Both the position numbers and the translations under genes were made by a program. This document shows, piece by piece, positions 17,735-22,541 of a stretch of 22,541 bases of DNA; positions within the stretch are counted from its first letter, which is position 1; each line of letters begins with the position of its first letter. Under the pieces are notes generated by a model, which worked only from the letters and a program-made list of their open reading frames with translations, did no database searches and was not told the origin of the DNA. The stretch spans positions 632,489-655,029 of the forward strand of contig BFEA01000313.1 of NCBI GenBank assembly GCA_003427395.1, in the 5' to 3' direction. The stretch is from Chara braunii. Lineage: Eukaryota; Streptophyta; Charophyceae; Charales; Characeae.

Positions 17735-20406
17735 TTCCCTGAGGAGCAAGCAACTTTAGTTACCCAGTGCACCAGCATAGTTGTGTTCTTCCTCTGGGGT
17801 CAATCATTCCTAAGCCTCTCTCTGACTCTGAAAAACATAATAATTCCCATGCAACTTTAGCCATAAAACCATCCTTGTCCCCTGTGCAGGGCTTCCACAG
17901 GAATTTCGCAGCGCGCCTATGAATCAAACCACACAAGTGTTTCCCTAGGGGTCTGACTGCAGCCACAAACCAAAGCAAGGCAAAAAGAGCACCGTTTATG
18001 ACCATTGCCCTCCCATAGATGGACAAGTGGGGGGCTTTACCCCATGGGGAAGCCTTCTGCAGTATACGCTATAACAGGATCCCTTCTTGCTCCACCATGC
18101 AAGAAAATGAAGAAACCTGAATTCCCAAAAAATGTTGAGAACTGTCAGAGACTATCCGCTTCATCCCCCAATTCACCGAAGGGGAATAGGAGCTAGGAAG
18201 AAAGAAAACAGATTTTGACCAATTGACGGAGGCTTCATCGAGCTCTGAATACTCATCCAGACATCCCTTCAAGGCCTGCATCGAGGAAACAGAATTCTCT
18301 GAGATGGCAAACAAGTCGTTTGCAAGGGCCTTAACCTTACACTGTGTTTGGCCCACTTGAAGGCCTTTGATCCGAGGGTGAGCTCGGATATTGCAGAGCA
18401 AGTTCTCCATCTGAATCACAAATAAGAGGGAAGCCAGGGGACAACCTTGACGTAGAGATCTGGTAAGTGGAAATGACTTTGAGATGTTATCGTTTACCAT
18501 TACAGACGCTGTAGACTGGGAATACAGGGTCACTACCCAGTTACAAATGTTCTCTCCAAAGCCTATGTGTCGTAGAGTGGTAAAAACGTAAGTCCAATTA
18601 ACACGGTCGTAGGCCTTGTCGAGGTCCAACATAAGAACGGAAACATCTGTATTTGTCCTTTCCACCAGTTCAAGAGCTTCAATGGCCGTCACAATATTCT
18701 CAAATATTGAGCGGCCCTGCACAAAGGCTGCTTGCTCTTTCGCGATCAGAGATGGTAAGTACAGTCCTAACTGTACGGCTAGGATCTTAGCCAAAAGTTT
18801 GTAAGAGACATTCAGAACAGAAATCGGCCGCCAATTTCTAATCTCTGATCTATCTCCCTTTTTATAGAGTAGGGAGATGATACCGTTCCTCATGCTCATC
18901 GAAAGGTTACCTCCAAGCAGGACCTGATTATATATGTCCACTTGGTTGGTTTTGATTGATTCCCATATTATCAGATAAACTTCAACCGGTAAACCGTCGT
19001 CACCTGGGGCTTTCCCTTTTGCCATAGATTTTAGAGTCTTTTATGCTTCCTCCTCTGTGACAGGTCAGTCTATATTTAATCTCCCTGGGGGGGGAGCCTA
19101 GTTGTAAAGTGAATCCAATGATCTGAGTCCTCTGACAGGTCAGTGGTAATATCCTCATCCAGATGCCTCGTTGTGAGGATGTCCTGATAGTACAGGGTTG
19201 CATACTCACAAAGTTTGGCCTGTTCGTTTGCAAGTGGAAGGTCGTGGTCAAACGGGTGCTTGAGTTCACTCATAGATAGGAGTAGGCGCTTCGGCAGTAA
19301 TTTCGAAAAATGACTCCTTATTCATCCGATCATAAACAACCACCCTTTTTACTTTTAAGCGCCCCGCCCATATATCTGATTGTTTCTGCTGGTATGCATC
19401 CCAGTCCTCCATACATTTTTCCCTCACGAGGCTCCACACTAGATTGGAGATCGGATGAATATTCATCCGATGCTCCACATACTCAATCCTACGAATAAAA
19501 ATCGCTTCCTGTTTTGTCTTTCCTGCGGCTAGAATGTGAGAAAAAATGCTTAGGTGCTTAGAGAAGATGCGAATTCTAGTATCCCACCAAGCTTCCTTGG
19601 TTAGGAAGGAATCCAAGTTTAGTGACCAGCTCTCCCAAAATCTTCTCATCCAGTCACAAATACCGGGATCCTGTAGGATCTGAGTGTTGTTGAGTCTAAA
19701 ATAACCGGGTCCCCTCCCCAACTTACCAGAGTTAAAAGAAGCGATTACTGCTTTATGGTCCGACAGAGTTAGGGTATCAACTTTAATATCTATTGTGGCA
19801 TGCCAAACAGCAGAAGACAACAGAAAGAAGTTCAATCTTCTACATACACTGCCCTTTCCTTCTCGAATATTGGAGAACCATGTATACCCAGGTTTACCCG
19901 GGTGAAGCAGGCTGTATGGTTCTGACAGGTCCAACTCGGACATTATGTCTGTTAGAAGTTTAACATCACTGCTGCCTCGTACCTTGTCGAGACAGTTTAG
20001 TGAGGTATTCCAGTCCCCAACTATTACGAGATTTTGAGAATCTGGAATAAATAGTGGTAAATCTGAGAAGAAGGACTTATATATAATGGCGATCACCCAC
20101 TCTTGTCCATTCAACCAGATTTTGACCCAAGCCCATCTACCCCATACATCAGCAAAATAATCGACTATTTCCGCCCCTAAGTCCCGGTGGATCAAAATGG
20201 CAACTCCACCCTTCGATCCTCTCGCAGGAGCCCATATTTGTGGGCCGTCCCACCACGCACCTAACTCTGTAATCTTTGTTTCAGATAACTTACTTTCTTG
20301 CACGCACGCCACCTCCACCCTCTTTTCATGGATCCAACTCTTTAGGCGCCCCTTCTTATTACGCCCTGACGAGTCTCCTAAACCACGAATGTTCCATGAG
20401 GCTATT

Positions 20407-20420
20407 CTAAGTCTGCCCAT
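20407..20420 (-). promoter_or_regulatory. ORF1 stop / ORF2 start overlap, copy C
   Basis: On the minus strand ATGGGCAGACTTAG carries the ORF2 ATG (20420-20418) and the ORF1 TAG (20409-20407). It is identical to the overlap in copy B, with the same +1 relative frame. Confidence 0.75.
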
Positions 20421-22417
20421 CAAGGGCACCTGTCCCAGTTAACTGGATCTGGGAAGAGCCTTCCCCCGAGGCAGGCATAACCAGCCATGGTTCAGTCAGA
20501 GATTTTCTGAGGAACGTAGAATCCAGCTTCTTATCCTTTCTCAGTTTTGAATTGAGTTCATGCAGAAATTCCGCATTCAATGTGGGAAAAAGCATCAGAC
20601 GACGCAAGTCCGCCTTGCGGGCTTCCAAAAACCAGTTCAGGGGAATTAACGGTAGCCCGCTTTGTTCCAAAAGGTCGAGTTGACCGTGAGTAAAACAGGC
20701 ATCGAACAGCGGGGCAAAGAGTTTCACTCGTTTCCCATCAACATCACCCAGAAACCTTGACATAGGGATTTCTGTTATTATTCGAAAGGTTGGTCTGTTT
20801 TGAAACAGTAAACGAGTCAGGTTTTCACCAGCGCTCGGCATAAGGGAGTCAGGACAAATATTATTCAATAAGTTCGGTGTACCATCCGATCCCAACTAAG
20901 CAACAAACCAGAACGAGTTCCTTGCTGCAACACATACTATCGGGAGGATTCTAGTCTTCATCACCGATTGACCTCTTGACAAGGCCTTGAGCCTATCGTG
21001 CGAGGATTTGCATTTACCTGCAGCCCCTGCAGGGGTGTGAGATTCCCCGATACGGGTAGAGCCCATATCAGAGCTACCTGAGGATTAAGCTTGCAGGTCG
21101 TCCACTTGAATATCGATGCTACCCTCCGTACCGAGTCTGCGTGTTTACCTGGTGACTCACCTCTCGTTCTGCTCCCCCCTTGACTCATAAGATGGGACCC
21201 CTGCGGTGTTGATGTGGGTTGAAGCGGGCGTGGGGTCATCCCCATCGCTTGCCCTTGCAGTACAGCTCCTATTCCTTGATTCCAAGGGGCGAACGCATGA
21301 AAATTCGTGAAAGAGGGGCTAGCCCCTAAGCCAGGGCCCGAAGGCATCAATCCCTGTGAAACAAAGGGGTGAGATGGGATCCCGTGAAGGTAACTGGCCC
21401 AAGCACCGCTAAGATTGGGATTCAAACCTCCAAATGGGGTCTGGATCCTCGCCATTCCACCTTGCCCCCCTCCATATGGGGAGAATGTAGGATTGTTTCG
21501 CATTGCAGTCCCGCTTGGACCATTCGATGAAGCTGCTGCCATCGATGCCGTAGTCATCGGATGGCTACCTTATTGCATAGAAGTTCCAGGGGCCTGTAGG
21601 GCACCTTGATAAATCGTCCTCGTATTCGCAGTGCCGCCTGATGCCACAACTCCTCTTGTATGACCAGCAGAAGGTTCGCCTCGGTTCTGTCGCCCTGCTC
21701 TCCTACATGTGTCCTCAGTGTGAAAGAAGGTCCGACACCTTTTGCACCACTCTGACTCTGCGCATGCCATTCTAACCTCAAGAATATCACCTTGATGGGT
21801 TTGCACCCAAATTTTATCCTTCATATTGGCCTTCTTCGTGGGGTCAATATCGAAGCGAAGATTAACTAGCTTTGGATCTACTTCATCCGCCTCTGGCTTG
21901 TGCGTCTTGACGATGTGACCGATTCCAGCTTCGACATGAGCGTGCAGAAAAGACATTTTATCGAGCGGTACCCCAACAGCCACCACCCAAAAGGTGTCAC
22001 GATCAACCAGCTTCCTCCAGTCACGTACCTCGGCACAGGTCATCCACGGCTTAAATTCCGTTCGGTAGGTGGTGCCAGCAAGGTCGATGTAGTCAGACTT
22101 CTTCCTAAGCATCCAGTTTGTAATTTCTTGAGATCTCGGCATGTACGAAATTATGTTTGGACTTTCCACCTTGATCCTTCCTCGCTTAAACTCCGCTCCA
22201 AACACCTCCTCTCTAATCCAAATATCTTCATAAGCACGGACCACATCTTCCTTGACTTTCTTCAGGAAAAATTGAGCCCCATCCCGAAAAATAACAGTCA
22301 CTGTTCTCTCTTTTAACCACTTTCAAGGGAAGTCGTTCTCTCTTTTAACCACTTCACTTTTATTTCATCAAGGGAAGCGTTCAAAATGAATTTCACCTCC
22401 CTTCCATTCACTTCCAT
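20407..22417 (-). pseudogene. LINE copy C ORF1: DUF4283-like, CCHC knuckle, conserved C-terminal domain
   Basis: The first usable ATG (22417-22415, MEVNGREV) aligns with residue 49 of copy B. One frame then carries FWVVAVGVPLDKMSFLH, VNLRFDIDP and the CCHC knuckle CKRCRTFFHTEDTC (21746-21705). It continues through a TAA at about 21572 (Gln in copy B) into a linker with WASYL, PSHPFV and HAFAPW, and stops at 20961. The C-terminal domain resumes in another frame (GSDGTPNLLN, MSRFLGDVDGKR, PLFDACFTHGQ) to the TAG at 20407; a TAG near 20888 replaces a Trp. A 32-bp tandem duplication at 22303-22354 shifts the frame near the N-terminus. The role would be LINE RNA binding; the product is not functional as it stands. 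Confidence 0.8.
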
Positions 22418-22481
22418 TGTCTACCGCGTGGGCGCGGGAACGCAGCCCTGAGGTAGCCAAATCAATGAGACTAAGAGCTAA

Positions 22482-22483
<2 letters not shown>

Positions 22484-22541
<58 letters not shown>
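22484..22541. repeat. (GA)n microsatellite at window edge
   Basis: A pure GA dinucleotide run of at least 27 units reaches the end of the window and abuts the 5' side of LINE copy C. Its full length is not visible. Confidence 0.97.

Larger units (their letters stand above)
16164..20420 (-). pseudogene. LINE copy C ORF2: AP endonuclease, reverse transcriptase, zf-RVT
   Basis: The ATG at 20420-20418 starts MGRLRIASWNIRGLG. The endonuclease keeps WNIRG, QESKL, GDWNT, YTWFS and SDHKAV, but the YAPT segment is lost (about 8 codons compared with copy B) and RLDFF has become RLNFF. The spacer has a frameshift near 19310 and another at a C8 run near 19090, then stops before MAKGKAPGDD at 19025. The RT keeps YKKGDRSEIRNWRPISVLN, LDLDKAYDRVNW and RQGCPLASLLF; the active-site motif is LAND at 18326-18315, with one catalytic Asp changed to Asn. 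A TAG at 18069 is followed in frame by the thumb region (VRPLGKHLCGLIHRRAAKFLW). The zf-RVT-like motif at 16622-16569 has lost its first Cys (Trp) and last Cys (Arg). The end is IWEERNWRVF...LIQADW, TGA at 16164. Confidence 0.85.
15719..22483 (-). mobile_element. LINE copy C, nearly full-length L1-type retrotransposon, inverted
   Basis: Read on the minus strand it has ORF1 (22417-20407), ORF2 (20420-16164), a 3' UTR (16163-15736) and a tail of 17 A (T run 15719-15735). The terminal block GAATTGTGAGGTCCCC (about 15806-15791) matches copy A. Its 5' side runs into a long (GA)n tract at about 22484, and the first ~48 ORF1 codons of copy B have no clear counterpart, so it is 5'-truncated or eroded. 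It faces copy B tail to tail. Confidence 0.85.

Overview
The window reads as repeat-rich, gene-poor nuclear DNA of a eukaryote. The retroelements point to a green plant or streptophyte alga: L1-type LINEs whose ORF1 looks like DUF4283 plus a CCHC knuckle, and whose ORF2 carries an AP-type endonuclease, a reverse transcriptase and a C-terminal zf-RVT-like CCHC motif. A charophycean alga would fit, but species cannot be fixed from this sequence. I recognise no host protein-coding gene, rRNA, functional tRNA or CRISPR array.

Layout: 1-540 is low-complexity DNA (G-rich, potentially quadruplex-forming, then A/purine-rich). At 815-954 (minus) lies a tRNA-derived SINE-like element. A 161-bp-offset duplication with pyrimidine tracts (961-1222) leads into a decayed gag-like pseudogene (1240-3318, plus) with a CCHC knuckle and no recognisable pol. 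3319-5280 holds nothing I can assign. 5281-5985 is a GA-rich minisatellite around a pure (AG)n core, and 6278-6555 is a regular 73-bp tandem repeat.

From about 7.1 kb to the end the window consists almost entirely of one LINE family. Copy A (about 7145-8560, plus) is 5'-truncated and poly(A)-tailed. A second tRNA-derived SINE (8561-8982) follows it. Copy B (about 8983-15718, plus) is nearly full length but lacks the conserved 3' end. Copy C (15719 to about 22483, minus) is nearly full length and converges tail-to-tail with B; its poly(A), read as a 17-nt T run, sits exactly where B stops. A (GA)n tract closes the window. All three copies are dead (frameshifts, stops, deletions), but comparing them shows family features: a roughly 690-codon ORF1 with an unrecognised conserved C-terminal half, an identical 14-nt ORF1/ORF2 overlap in B and C, a Leu in place of the usual aromatic residue in the RT ADD motif, and short conserved 3' UTR blocks.

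Functionally, ORF1 would bind LINE RNA and ORF2 would nick target DNA and reverse-transcribe from it. The two SINE-like elements would depend on such LINE machinery in trans. The gag remnant belongs to a separate LTR-type lineage.
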